DNA of 64,000 nucleotides from Pontibacter korlensis (GTDB lineage Bacteria; Bacteroidota; Bacteroidia; Cytophagales; Hymenobacteraceae): NCBI RefSeq assembly GCF_000973725.1, contig NZ_CP009621.1, forward strand, positions 3,128,001 to 3,192,000, given 5' to 3'. Below the pieces are notes generated by a model. It ran no database searches and was not told the DNA's origin. It was given only the letters and a program-made list of their open reading frames with translations. Of the stretch, positions 8,804 through 17,068 are shown one piece after another (position 1 is the stretch's first letter; each line of letters begins with the position of its first letter). Made by a program: the position numbers and the translations under genes.

Positions 8804-9571
8804 TTATTTAAACAAATTGTACAACAATGCCCCTGTAGAAATTACCCCCAGCACAGCGTTCCAAACTATCAGGTTATCACGCTTAAGCTGTGTTCCTAGT
8901 GGCTCGACATAAACAACGTCGTTGGGCATCAGGTAATAGTATTGAGATTGTACGAGGTTCGGGTCTTTGAGGTCTAGCAAGACGATTTCAGTTTGGCCAT
9001 CCTTCTTCTGACGAATGATTTTTACATTTTCTCTGTCCGCTGATTGTGTTAGGTCACCGGCCATACTTAAGCCTTCCAGCAGGTTAGCCCGTTCGTTATA
9101 AATGTAGAAATGCCCAGGGTTACGAACTTCTCCTATGACACTGATTCTGAAGCTAATAAGTTTAACAACCACGGTTGCGTCCGTAATATAACGGTCCAGG
9201 TTGCGCTGCACCAACTCCTGTGTTTGGGAGGTTGTGAGGCCCTCTACCTTTAGCTTACCAACCGTAGGTAGGTTGATAAAGCCTTCGTTATCGATAGCAT
9301 AGCCGCTCAGGTACATAGTGCCTGGATCAGACATGCCAAAGGCATTGTTAGGGTTGGTGATGTTAAATAAATTGGACATATCCGGGTCTACGCTCAGTAC
9401 CTTTATAGATAGCACATCGTTAGACTGGAGTTTATATGCTGTCAACCTTGTCTGGAAATCAGTAGGGACGTTTTCTTTAAGATTAGAATTCTGCAGGTAT
9501 ACAAGTTCTTTTTTCGACATGCAGGAGCTAACACATAGCAACAGCAAGAGAAAGTAAACTATGTTTCTCAT
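8804..9571 (-). CDS. Wza-like polysaccharide export lipoprotein
   Basis: A 255-residue outer-membrane export protein. A lipoprotein signal (LLLLLCVSSC, acylated Cys17) is followed by the poly-export domain (YKLQSNDVLSIKVLSVDPD) and SLBB-like repeats (GFINLPTVGKLKVEGLT, SVIGEVRNPGHFYIYN). The C-terminus ends with a hydrophobic helix (NAVLGVISTGALLYNLF), which in Wza homologues contributes to the outer-membrane pore. It is the first gene of the EPS operon. A 343-bp gene-free stretch upstream should hold the operon promoter. Confidence 0.9.
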   Translation of the reverse strand: MRNIVYFLLLLLCVSSCMSKKELVYLQNSNLKENVPTDFQTRLTAYKLQSNDVLSIKVLSVDPDMSNLFNITNPNNAFGMSDPGTMYLSGYAIDNEGFINLPTVGKLKVEGLTTSQTQELVQRNLDRYITDATVVVKLISFRISVIGEVRNPGHFYIYNERANLLEGLSMAGDLTQSADRENVKIIRQKKDGQTEIVLLDLKDPNLVQSQYYYLMPNDVVYVEPLGTQLKRDNLIVWNAVLGVISTGALLYNLFK

Positions 9572-9914
9572 AATAAAGGGTTAAGGGTGAACTCACAGGG
9601 CTGCAGGGAAAATGTGCAACTGTAAGTAAATAAAATAAGGGTTTAAGTTTTAAGCTTACCTTACCGGCAGTCCGGTTTTGCCATATATACTTCTACTTGC
9701 ATAAAAGGATACTGAATCGGTGCAAAATTTTGGTTATTTAACAGGTAGCTTGTAATAAGTGTAGATGAAGGTTGGCAGAGTGCAAGTGCGGGAGGCGCTA
9801 AGCAACCTTCTTAGAGTAGGGAGGGGGTAAAACAAAAAACCATTTTCAAAGCTGCTTAACAGAAGCTCTGAAAATGGTTTGCTTAGGTTAAATTGTAGTA
9901 TTACCTACAGGCGA
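9572..9914. other. Gene-free region upstream of the EPS operon
   Basis: About 340 bp without a credible gene. It contains a small inverted repeat ACCGG-CAGT-CCGGT at 9663-9676 about 90 bp upstream of the EPS export gene (a possible operator) and the terminator of the DUF1737 gene at 9830-9880. The EPS promoter is presumed here, but no convincing Bacteroidetes -33/-7 pair could be fixed. Confidence 0.5.
9830..9880 (-). terminator. Rho-independent terminator of the DUF1737 gene
   Basis: Inverted repeat AAACCATTTTCA (9837-9848) / TGAAAATGGTTT (9869-9880), with inner pairing of AGCT segments. Read on the minus strand it runs into a U-rich tail (GGTTTTTTGTTTT). It sits 35 bp after the stop codon of the DUF1737 gene. 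Confidence 0.75.
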
Positions 9915-10127
9915 TTATTCAATCCATTTGGTGCGCCTTTTAGTACTAGGCTGCCTGCGTTGCTGCTGCACTCTAATCGAGTCCTTCGGATGACGTACAA
10001 GTTGTTGAGCAAAGCCATCGACATGCTCTACAATACCGCCCTTTAATCTCCAACCCTGTGGCAGGAAACCTGCCACTTCCGATGCCAGCCCTTCCAGGTC
10101 CGGCGCTATCACAATATTGTACTCCAT
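9915..10127 (-). CDS. Small DUF1737-like protein
   Basis: A 70-residue protein. The first ~50 residues (MEYNIVIAPDLEGLASEVAG, then the GWRLKGGI motif and FAQQLVR) fit the DUF1737 pattern of a short alpha/beta domain with a central G-W-x-hydrophobic-x-G-G and a late QxxVR. The tail is Arg/Gln-rich (RVQQQRRQPSTKRRTKW). It is monocistronic: its own terminator follows and no gene is close upstream. Function unknown; the family assignment is from motif memory, not a search. Confidence 0.65.
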   Translation of the reverse strand: MEYNIVIAPDLEGLASEVAGFLPQGWRLKGGIVEHVDGFAQQLVRHPKDSIRVQQQRRQPSTKRRTKWIE

Positions 10128-10411
10128 AATTACTTTGGCTAAAAGTATAGGTACAATGTATAAAGAATATCTATAGGTTGTATCGGCGCGCTACGAAAAT
10201 GGTAACAAAAAGGTTATTTTCTTTCTAGATTAATTATTTGGGTCGGAAAAGTTTAATTGATGCTGCTGTAGATGACTGTTTTGATAGCAATAATGCTATT
10301 TTGGAATTATGAATAAGAAAGGCTTCTGTTGTACATAATAACCTGACTATAGGCTAAACAAGTATGCGGAGACTAGGGGAGGTGGCTATTAATGAATACT
10401 AGTTCCAAAGC

Positions 10412-11710
10412 CTAAAATTTGATTGTGAAGGTGGTTTGCTCGGTGCTGCCTGAGCTGAGGGAAAAGCCGAAACCGTGGTTCACGAGAATATCCCGCACCA
10501 TCGTAAGCCCAATTCCCTGGCCGTTTGCTTTAGTAGTATAAAACGGAGTAAACAGATGCGCCTGCACATGCTCCGGAATACCTCCCCCGGAGTCTGTTAT
10601 GCAAAGCTGAGGGGGAGAAGAGGAGGTAGACAACTGGATTTCGCCATCTTTACCAATAGCTTCCATGGCGTTTTTAAGAATATTAAGCAGCACCTGCTCT
10701 AGCTGCTGCGCATCAAGCAGCACTACTAGGGGTTGAGGTGTTAACTGCCACTGTATGCTGATATTGCGCTTTTGCAGTTCTGGCTCCAACAGGCGGTGCA
10801 AGTTCTGGAGAAGCGCATGAACATCGATAGGTGTTTTTTTGGGTTCAGGTAAACGCACTACCTCAGCAAAATTGGCCATGAAGCGGCTTAGGTTTGTGTT
10901 ACGCTGCGTAGCTACCTGTAGCACGTGCTCAAAATCCTCCCGGTCGTCTGGCTGTAGTTGATTTGCATAATAGCCTAAAGAGCCAAGTATAGAGTTGATG
11001 GCGCCTGTAGTGTTGTTCACCTCATGCGACATTACCCGAATCACTTTTTCATACGCCTGACGCTCGTTCTGAAGTATAGCTTCCGTCAGTTCCTCTATCA
11101 ATATGAAGTAATGCTGAAAGCCACGGTCCAGAAAGTGAGCGCGGTGGCAGCGGTAGGTCCAGATGCCGTTAATACGAAACGTGGTAGACTGGCCGGTTGC
11201 CAGATCTTTTAGTTCCCTAGCCCATACTTCTGGCAACTGGCTTACGTGCTCACCAGTTAGTGTACCGGCCTGCTGCCCTAAAAAGCGCTCTGCTGCCGGA
11301 TTTATACTTTCCACCTGGTTATCAAAGCCCAACAGAATTATACCGGCAGGAGAGGCTTGGATAAGCTTGTCGAGCAGGAAGTGTTTTTCTGCCTGTGCCA
11401 CACGTTCCTGCCTCAGTTGGTCTATCATGCGGTTATAAACATTTACCAGCTCGTCCAGGTCCTGCTGCCCCACAGCCATAAATTTGGTAGAGAAGTCTTT
11501 GTCTTTGATGGATTCTATGCCGGCACGTATGAGCGTGAGCGGCTTGAAGAAAGACCGGTAGAGGTGAATGGTGGTATAGGCTGAAGCCAAAACAAGCAGT
11601 TCCATACCCAGAAACAGGTACTTGTTCTGCTGCAGTACAAACCAGGCCAGTGCCAACAGCAAGCCATGTATAAACACGGCGAAAAGTATAAACTTAGTCC
11701 GCAGTGTCAT
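10412..11710 (-). CDS. NtrB-like membrane sensor histidine kinase
   Basis: A 432-residue kinase. Two membrane helices (about 7-26 and 31-50) leave almost no periplasmic loop, so sensing is probably intramembrane or cytoplasmic. A HAMP region follows (55-105), then a PAS domain (112-205), a HisKA motif with His229 in VIRVMSHEVNNTTGAINS, and an HATPase domain (N box LLNILKNAMEAIG, G1 DSGGGIPEH, G2 GQGIGLTMV). It overlaps the response regulator gene by 17 bp. The pair probably senses envelope or toxic-compound stress and drives the adjacent efflux genes; the link to efflux is inferred from position and the sigma-54 promoter. Confidence 0.9.
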   Translation of the reverse strand: MTLRTKFILFAVFIHGLLLALAWFVLQQNKYLFLGMELLVLASAYTTIHLYRSFFKPLTLIRAGIESIKDKDFSTKFMAVGQQDLDELVNVYNRMIDQLRQERVAQAEKHFLLDKLIQASPAGIILLGFDNQVESINPAAERFLGQQAGTLTGEHVSQLPEVWARELKDLATGQSTTFRINGIWTYRCHRAHFLDRGFQHYFILIEELTEAILQNERQAYEKVIRVMSHEVNNTTGAINSILGSLGYYANQLQPDDREDFEHVLQVATQRNTNLSRFMANFAEVVRLPEPKKTPIDVHALLQNLHRLLEPELQKRNISIQWQLTPQPLVVLLDAQQLEQVLLNILKNAMEAIGKDGEIQLSTSSSPPQLCITDSGGGIPEHVQAHLFTPFYTTKANGQGIGLTMVRDILVNHGFGFSLSSGSTEQTTFTIKF

Positions 11711-13070
11711 ACGGGATGTTAAACTTATCTAGGCGGCGGTAGAGGGCGGCACGGCTAAGGCCCAGGGCTCTGGCTACTTTGCTGATGTTGTTGTGGTAAA
11801 AATCCATGGACTTGCGAATCATAGAGGCTTCCATTTCCTCTAAGGTCATCGTGCCCACGGCTGGTAGGGATTTGTCGCCGGGCTTAGCAGGGCTTTGCTG
11901 TGCCTGCGCCTGAAAGTCTTCGGCCTGCAGCACGTCGCGCTCTGCCACTAAAACGGTACGCTCCACCAGGTTCTTCAACTCCCGGATGTTGCCAGGCAAA
12001 GGCAGCTCTTTCAGCCACTGCAGTGCCCGCTGGCTTACCTCCAGTTCTGGATGGTTGTAGGTTTTTTTAAGGTTGTTGACGAAGTACTGCACCAGCAACG
12101 GCACATCCTCCTCCCGCTCGCGCAGGGCAGGCAGTTTTACCTTTATCAGGTTGATTCTGTAGTATAAGTCTTCCCGGAACTTGCCTTCCTCTACCAGCTT
12201 CGCCAAGTCTTTGTTAGTGGCGCATACTACCCTAATATCTAGCTTGCGGGAGCGGCTGTCGCCTAGTACCTCGTACGTGCGGTCCTGCAGCACTCGCAGT
12301 AGTTTAACTTGGCTATTAAGGTCCAGTTCGCCAATCTCATCCAGAAAAATGGTGCCTTTGTTGGCCATTTCAAACCGACCTACACGATCAGACTTGGCAT
12401 CGGTAAAGGCTCCCCGCTTGTGGCCAAACATCTCACTCTCAAAAAGGGTGGAGGAGATACCGCCCAGGTTCACTTTTACAAAGGGCTGGCTCTTGCGTAG
12501 GCTGTTCCGGTGCACGGCCTCGGCGATCAGTTCTTTGCCGGTGCCGCTTTCGCCTTCAATCAGTACGGAGGCATCGGTAGGAGCAATCTGACCTATTTTT
12601 TTAAGGATCTGCAGCAGCTGTGGGTTTTGCCCGATGATGTTGCCTAAATCGTACTGCTGGTCTAGCTTTTTGCGGGTAAGGGCATCGCCGGAATCAGTAG
12701 TTTTGGAAAGGCTTAGTGCTGTTCGTACGGCTTGCAGCAGGTACTCATTGCTCCAGGGCTTGGTGATGAAGTCGGCAGCACCCAAACGCATTCCTTCTAC
12801 AGCCAGGCTAATGGAGCCCCAGCCGGTAATAAGTATAACCGGCTGCTTTGGGTATAAGCTTTTGAATTTATCCAATAGGTTCAACCCATCATGACCTGTG
12901 GTGTCGATGGAGAAATTCATGTCCATGATAACCAGTTCCAAAGAAAACTGCTCCGCCACCTGCAGGGCTTGCTGCGGGTTGGCAGCTTCCTTGGTTTTAA
13001 ATCCGTTTTGCTTGAGCAGCAGGCTCAAAGATGCACGTACGGCAATATCATCGTCGATTATCAGAATCAT
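11694..13070 (-). CDS. Sigma-54-dependent NtrC-family response regulator
   Basis: A 458-residue bacterial enhancer-binding protein. The receiver domain has acidic residues near position 6, phospho-acceptor Asp50 in ELVIMDMN and Lys104 in ITKPW. The AAA+ domain has Walker A GESGTGKE (173-180), a sigma-54 contact loop GAFTDA (220-225; canonical GAFTGA) and Walker B IFLDE (241-245). A Fis-type helix-turn-helix lies at the C-terminus (SKVARALGLSRAALYRRLDK). It is the first gene of the kinase operon. A probable target is the sigma-54 promoter at 20021-20036. Confidence 0.93.
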   Translation of the reverse strand: MILIIDDDIAVRASLSLLLKQNGFKTKEAANPQQALQVAEQFSLELVIMDMNFSIDTTGHDGLNLLDKFKSLYPKQPVILITGWGSISLAVEGMRLGAADFITKPWSNEYLLQAVRTALSLSKTTDSGDALTRKKLDQQYDLGNIIGQNPQLLQILKKIGQIAPTDASVLIEGESGTGKELIAEAVHRNSLRKSQPFVKVNLGGISSTLFESEMFGHKRGAFTDAKSDRVGRFEMANKGTIFLDEIGELDLNSQVKLLRVLQDRTYEVLGDSRSRKLDIRVVCATNKDLAKLVEEGKFREDLYYRINLIKVKLPALREREEDVPLLVQYFVNNLKKTYNHPELEVSQRALQWLKELPLPGNIRELKNLVERTVLVAERDVLQAEDFQAQAQQSPAKPGDKSLPAVGTMTLEEMEASMIRKSMDFYHNNISKVARALGLSRAALYRRLDKFNIPYDTAD

Positions 13071-13471
13071 GGTTGGGGTTTAGAAGTAATAAAGATAAGG
13101 TTTTAGAGTATAAATTGATAGAGCTTATGTTTTATGGATTCTTCTATACTTTTTAGCTGCAGCTTCCTTCGTTTTGAACCAAGCTATCTTCATTAGCTGC
13201 TGTTCATCCTCGGCTCTAAGACTTGCTTGTTTCATCTCTAGCTTTAGTGCGCTCAAGGCCGCGAGGTCCAAGGACTGGGATCAAATACGATAGCCACCGC
13301 TGACAGGGCTTCAGCAGAGTTCCCCTGCCTGGAGGGGTTAGGGGTGGGTTCACCTGATTAACTAATGCTACAGCAGTTATATTCTGGGAGTGGCAGTTAC
13401 GGGCTTACCTTTTTAGACAATGAAGGACCAGAGTTACAGTCTCCCCTCAGCTAAGGAGGGGAGACTGCAGA
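13071..13471. repeat. Gene-free region with intergenic repeat copy B
   Basis: About 400 bp without a gene. From about 13180 to 13380 it matches the region at 16780-17040: shared pieces include GTTCATCC, GCGCTCAAG-CCGCGAGG, CCAAGGACTGGG and CGATAGCC. Compared with that copy, about 50 bp between CCGCGAGG and CCAAGGACTGGG is missing. A G/C-rich tail (CCCCTGCCTGGAGGGGTTAG) resembles the dispersed palindromic repeats of Bacteroidota genomes. Confidence 0.65.
13437..13467 (-). terminator. Hairpin just downstream of ABC permease gene
   Basis: Perfect 11-bp stem CAGTCTCCCCT / AGGGGAGACTG with a 9-nt loop (CAGCTAAGG), starting 5 bp after the permease stop codon. It lacks a U-run on the minus strand, so it is either a weak terminator, a transcript-end protector, or part of the neighbouring repeat. 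Confidence 0.5.
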
Positions 13472-14653
13472 CTACTCCTCATGGAGGGCCACGGCGGGAT
13501 GTATGGCTGCTGCTTGACGGCTAGGGTAGAAGGCGCAGATGGTGGTAATCAGATAGATAATGGCCACTGCACTTAGCAGCGCTATGAAATATACTTCAGA
13601 CTCTACCTGGAACACCTGCAGCAGCGGGAACTGCACGGCAAAGAACACACCCAACAGCAATCCAAACGTAGCCAGCACGAGCACCTCTCCAATAAACTGC
13701 CAGTATATCTGGCTGGAAGCTGCTCCCAAAGCTCTGCGGAGGCCAATTTCCCCATTGCGGCGGCTGATGTTGTGCCACAGCACCCCAAACAGGCCCAGGG
13801 CCACATTAAAGATCAGGAAGCCGCATACCAGGCCCAGTGCGATCATGGGTACTAGCGTAAGCTTGGACTTGCTCTGGCGCATTTTCTCCAACGTGGATAC
13901 CTCCAGTGTCCAGTCTTTGGTAATGCCGGAAATATCACGCACCATTTTCTCTTCGAAGTCTACGCCTGTGCCAGGTTTTACCCGGATCAGAAGCTCATTC
14001 CAGAAGGAGTCCTTTTTGTCCTGTAAGTTGATGCGGCTAAAATAAGCCGGCTCTTCTGCTGCAAACTCGCTGTAGGCGCGGTAATGGTCCACTACGCCTA
14101 CCACCTGATAGTTTACCGAGTCATTTCTGGGGATGAGTTTCCCTAGCGCTTCCTCTCCGCCAAACAGTTGCTCCTGCAATGCTTTGTTGATGACAATGGG
14201 CTGATGGTGGGAAGCATCATCTACCGGTCCAAACCAGCGCCCCTGGCTTAGTTGTAGTTGCAAAACGTCCTTAAAATCATCCTCGGCATCGTATGTGTCG
14301 GCCATAAGCTCTTTTACATTGCCGTACGATAGGATGTCCCTCATCTGGCTGAAGGCAAAAGGGGCATTGCTGGCGCTAAGGGAGGCGGACTGTACCTCCG
14401 GATAAGCACGCACCCGTTGTAGTACCTGCTCCAGGTTTTGGTGGTTTAGCGTAGTAGAGTCGTTGTTGGGGCGCATGGTCAGCATCCATACGTTTTCATG
14501 CTCAAAGCCTAAGGGTTTTGTGTAGTTGCGCACATTGTACACCACCAGACTCAGCACCCCGAACAGTACCAGAAAGCAAAAGAAAATTTCGGTGATCAGC
14601 AGGAAGTTGCTTTTCTTCCGGTTCCAGATTAGTTTAAAGAGATGGCATATCAT
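13472..14653 (-). CDS. MacB-type ABC transporter permease
   Basis: A 393-residue FtsX/MacB-type permease. One N-terminal membrane helix (about 17-42), a MacB periplasmic core domain (about 50-260), then three helices near the C-terminus with the characteristic NGEIGLRRALGAASSQIYWQ segment between helices 2 and 3. The first four bases of its ORF overlap the end of the preceding permease gene (ATGA type), indicating coupled translation and a heterodimer. It should couple ATP hydrolysis to mechanotransmission through the adaptor and TolC encoded nearby. Confidence 0.88.
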   Translation of the reverse strand: MICHLFKLIWNRKKSNFLLITEIFFCFLVLFGVLSLVVYNVRNYTKPLGFEHENVWMLTMRPNNDSTTLNHQNLEQVLQRVRAYPEVQSASLSASNAPFAFSQMRDILSYGNVKELMADTYDAEDDFKDVLQLQLSQGRWFGPVDDASHHQPIVINKALQEQLFGGEEALGKLIPRNDSVNYQVVGVVDHYRAYSEFAAEEPAYFSRINLQDKKDSFWNELLIRVKPGTGVDFEEKMVRDISGITKDWTLEVSTLEKMRQSKSKLTLVPMIALGLVCGFLIFNVALGLFGVLWHNISRRNGEIGLRRALGAASSQIYWQFIGEVLVLATFGLLLGVFFAVQFPLLQVFQVESEVYFIALLSAVAIIYLITTICAFYPSRQAAAIHPAVALHEE

Positions 14654-15891
14654 TTTGTACCTCCTTTCAGCGCCTCGACGGCATGTAAACGTGACATTCT
14701 AAAAGCCGGGTATACCCCGGAAAGCAGACCAAACACAAGGCAGAGCAGCAGGCCAATGGCAAAAACACGTATGTTTAGCCCCAGATCTGCATAAACTATA
14801 ATACCGCTGTCGTTTATGAGCTCCAGTACCGCTGCCGAGATTGCAAAACCCAGCAGGCCGCCGAGCAGCGTCAGGAAAATGTTCTCGATAACAAACTGAC
14901 CGATGATGGCGGAAGTAGTGGCTCCGAAGGCCTTGCGTACCCCAATTTCTGAAGAGCGCTCCATAATACGGCTGATGTTGATGTTTACCAGATTGATAGT
15001 AGGGAGCAACATGAACAAGAAGGTAGCAACAGCCAGTATACCATACAGCAGGCCTACAGCTGCTTTTTTACCGTCACCTAAAAATGTTCGGGTAAAGCTC
15101 TCCAGCACGGTTTCGGGGAAGGAGTAAAGCTTCGTGCCTTTGGTTGGCTGCTGTCGCTCTACCTCCTGTAGCATGGCGGCATACTCTGTTTTTATTTTAG
15201 GAACGTCATCAGAAGCTTTTGCTTTGATAGTGGCAAAGTAGGTGCCGTGCAGCTGAGGCTTGTTGAAGTCCTGGCTTTTAAGCGTAATAGGCACCCACAC
15301 ATCGGCGTAAGAATGCAGTCGCAGCACCGGCACGTCTTCCACAACGCCTACTACTTTATACTTTACCTGGTCAACCTCAATGTAGTGCCCCACGGCCTCT
15401 CCTGTGCCAAAGTATTGTTTGCGGGTGTTTTCGTTGATCACAGCTACGCGGTTTGCACTCTGCACATCCTGCTGGCTATAGGCATTGCCTTCCAGAAAAT
15501 TGAAGTCAAGGATGTCCCAGAACTCCTGGTCTGTATACTTGATTTCGAGCGACAGTTTGCGGTTGTTGATATAACTGTTAACCTGAGCAGGCATCGAGTT
15601 GATGGATACTTTCTCAGGAGTTTGCAGTGTACGCACGTTGCGGCTGAGGAAGTGGTAGCTGACAGGGCCGCTTCTGGTATGGCCGTCTTCCACTGATTCA
15701 CGCATCATGTTCACGAACAGCAGGCGGTCTGTGTCCCGCTCTGGCATCTGCGGGCCAAATACATGGTCGTAGAGTGAGGTAGCCACCATAAGCACCATCA
15801 ACGTGAAGCTGATGCCGAAGAGGCTGATGAAGGTGAAGAACTTGCGTCGCAAGAGCACCTTCCAGGCTATTTTTATATAGTTCTTCAGCAC
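14650..15891 (-). CDS. MacB-type ABC transporter permease
   Basis: A 413-residue permease of the same family as its downstream neighbour: N-terminal helix (about 18-41), periplasmic core, three C-terminal helices and the signature SSEIGVRKAFGATTSAIIGQ. It lies 2 bp after the ATPase gene and overlaps the next permease by 4 bp, so the three genes form one translational unit. The export substrate cannot be deduced; macrolide, peptide or lipoprotein-like cargo are all possible in this family. Confidence 0.88.
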   Translation of the reverse strand: MLKNYIKIAWKVLLRRKFFTFISLFGISFTLMVLMVATSLYDHVFGPQMPERDTDRLLFVNMMRESVEDGHTRSGPVSYHFLSRNVRTLQTPEKVSINSMPAQVNSYINNRKLSLEIKYTDQEFWDILDFNFLEGNAYSQQDVQSANRVAVINENTRKQYFGTGEAVGHYIEVDQVKYKVVGVVEDVPVLRLHSYADVWVPITLKSQDFNKPQLHGTYFATIKAKASDDVPKIKTEYAAMLQEVERQQPTKGTKLYSFPETVLESFTRTFLGDGKKAAVGLLYGILAVATFLFMLLPTINLVNINISRIMERSSEIGVRKAFGATTSAIIGQFVIENIFLTLLGGLLGFAISAAVLELINDSGIIVYADLGLNIRVFAIGLLLCLVFGLLSGVYPAFRMSRLHAVEALKGGTK

Positions 15892-15893
15892 GG

Positions 15894-16595
15894 CTATACT
15901 TGCTGTAGGTTGGCGAACACCTTCGCATCAGATACCTGCTGTCCATCAAAGAAGCGCACCAGGCGCTCGGTTTTCTGGGCCATGTTCTCATCATGGGTCA
16001 CCATTACGATGGTGGTGCCCTCAGTCTGGTTCAGGGTCAGGAGGATGTTCATGATCTCTTCACCCATTACCGAGTCGAGGTTACCGGTTGGTTCGTCGGC
16101 CAGTATGATCTGTGGAAGTCCAATCAGGGCGCGGGCAATGGCTACACGCTGGCGCTGACCCCCGGATAGCTGCGTAGGGTGGTGTTTAGTGCGGGCGCTG
16201 AGGCCTACTTTCTCTAAAGCTGACTTGGCCCGTTTGGTTCGCTCAGAGGCGGATATGCCATTACGGTAAAGGAGAGGCAGTTCCACGTTGTCCAGCACGC
16301 TCAAATCGTTTACAAGGTGGTAGCTCTGGAAAACGAAGCCTATCTTCTCGTTACGGATGTGCGCCAGTTCTTTGTCTTTGTAGCTCGTGATGAGCTGCCC
16401 ATCTATCTCTACAGATCCTTTCGTAGGCACATCCAGCAGGCCCATGATGTTGAGTAGTGTAGATTTGCCGCAGCCCGATGGTCCCATAATGGAGAGGAAT
16501 TCGCCTTTTGGAACCCGCAGGTTCACGTTCTGCAGGGCCACCGTCTCGATAGACTTGGTTTGGTAGACCTTTTCGATGTTTGTTAGCGTGATCAT
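15894..16595 (-). CDS. ABC transporter ATP-binding protein (MacB/LolD type)
   Basis: A 233-residue ATPase complete in all motifs: Walker A GPSGCGKST (38-46), Q-loop Gln90, signature LSGGQ (143-147), Walker B ILADE (164-168), and a switch histidine in VMVTHDE. Length and sequence (EKVYQTKSIETVALQNVNLR; MGLLDVPTKG) match the MacB/LolD/FtsE group that pairs with FtsX-fold permeases. It is first in a three-gene unit with the two permeases. Confidence 0.93.
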   Translation of the reverse strand: MITLTNIEKVYQTKSIETVALQNVNLRVPKGEFLSIMGPSGCGKSTLLNIMGLLDVPTKGSVEIDGQLITSYKDKELAHIRNEKIGFVFQSYHLVNDLSVLDNVELPLLYRNGISASERTKRAKSALEKVGLSARTKHHPTQLSGGQRQRVAIARALIGLPQIILADEPTGNLDSVMGEEIMNILLTLNQTEGTTIVMVTHDENMAQKTERLVRFFDGQQVSDAKVFANLQQV

Positions 16596-17068
16596 AGTTT
16601 TTGAGTCTAAGTCTTTTAGTGTTGATTATTTCTTGGTGATGTCTCTGTTTTGATTTTAGCGTATTTCGTTGCTCCTGCTGGCCAAAGTCTACAGACATGT
16701 GTCCTATAAATCTAGTCGAGTTTATTCCTCAATTAGCTCAGCATCCTTCTTGTAATTTTGTAGCTGTAGCTCTTCATAACTTGATGTAAGCTATCCTTTC
16801 TAGCTGCAGTTCATCCATAGCTTTACTTCCCATGCGCTGCATCTTTTACTTTGGAGCGCTCAAGCCCGCGAGGGCTCTTCCTCGGGTATCGCGCTGTGTT
16901 CCCTCCTGCGCCAAGGCGCTCAACCCAAGGACTGGGGTAAGGTTCGATAGCCCAGCCTTTGCTAACTCCCCCCTTCGAAGGGGCACAGGGGGTGGTATCG
17001 TTCCCGAAAATTCCCCTCCTCGGAAGGGTTAGGTTCTTCTGAACAGCTAAAATTACAGCGCTTATGAT
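16596..17068. repeat. Gene-free region with intergenic repeat copy A
   Basis: About 470 bp between the TolC and ABC ATPase genes with no credible gene. From about 16780 to 17040 it is the longest copy of a repeat also seen at 13180-13380 and, inverted, at about 21880-22030. Landmarks are GCGCTCAAGCCCGCGAGG, CTGTGTTCCCTCCTGCGCC, CCAAGGACTGGGG, and the palindromic CCCCTTCGAAGGGG. The first ~180 bp presumably carries the ABC operon promoter; none was identified. Confidence 0.65.

Noticed and set aside
15247..15696. 149-codon plus-strand frame inside the ABC permease gene
   Set aside because: Wholly antisense to a clear FtsX/MacB permease with intact motifs.
16670..16685. Second sigma-54-like element (TTGGCCAGCAGGAGCA on the minus strand) upstream of the ABC ATPase gene
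   Set aside because: The spacing between the GG and GC elements is one base short, which usually abolishes sigma-54 recognition.
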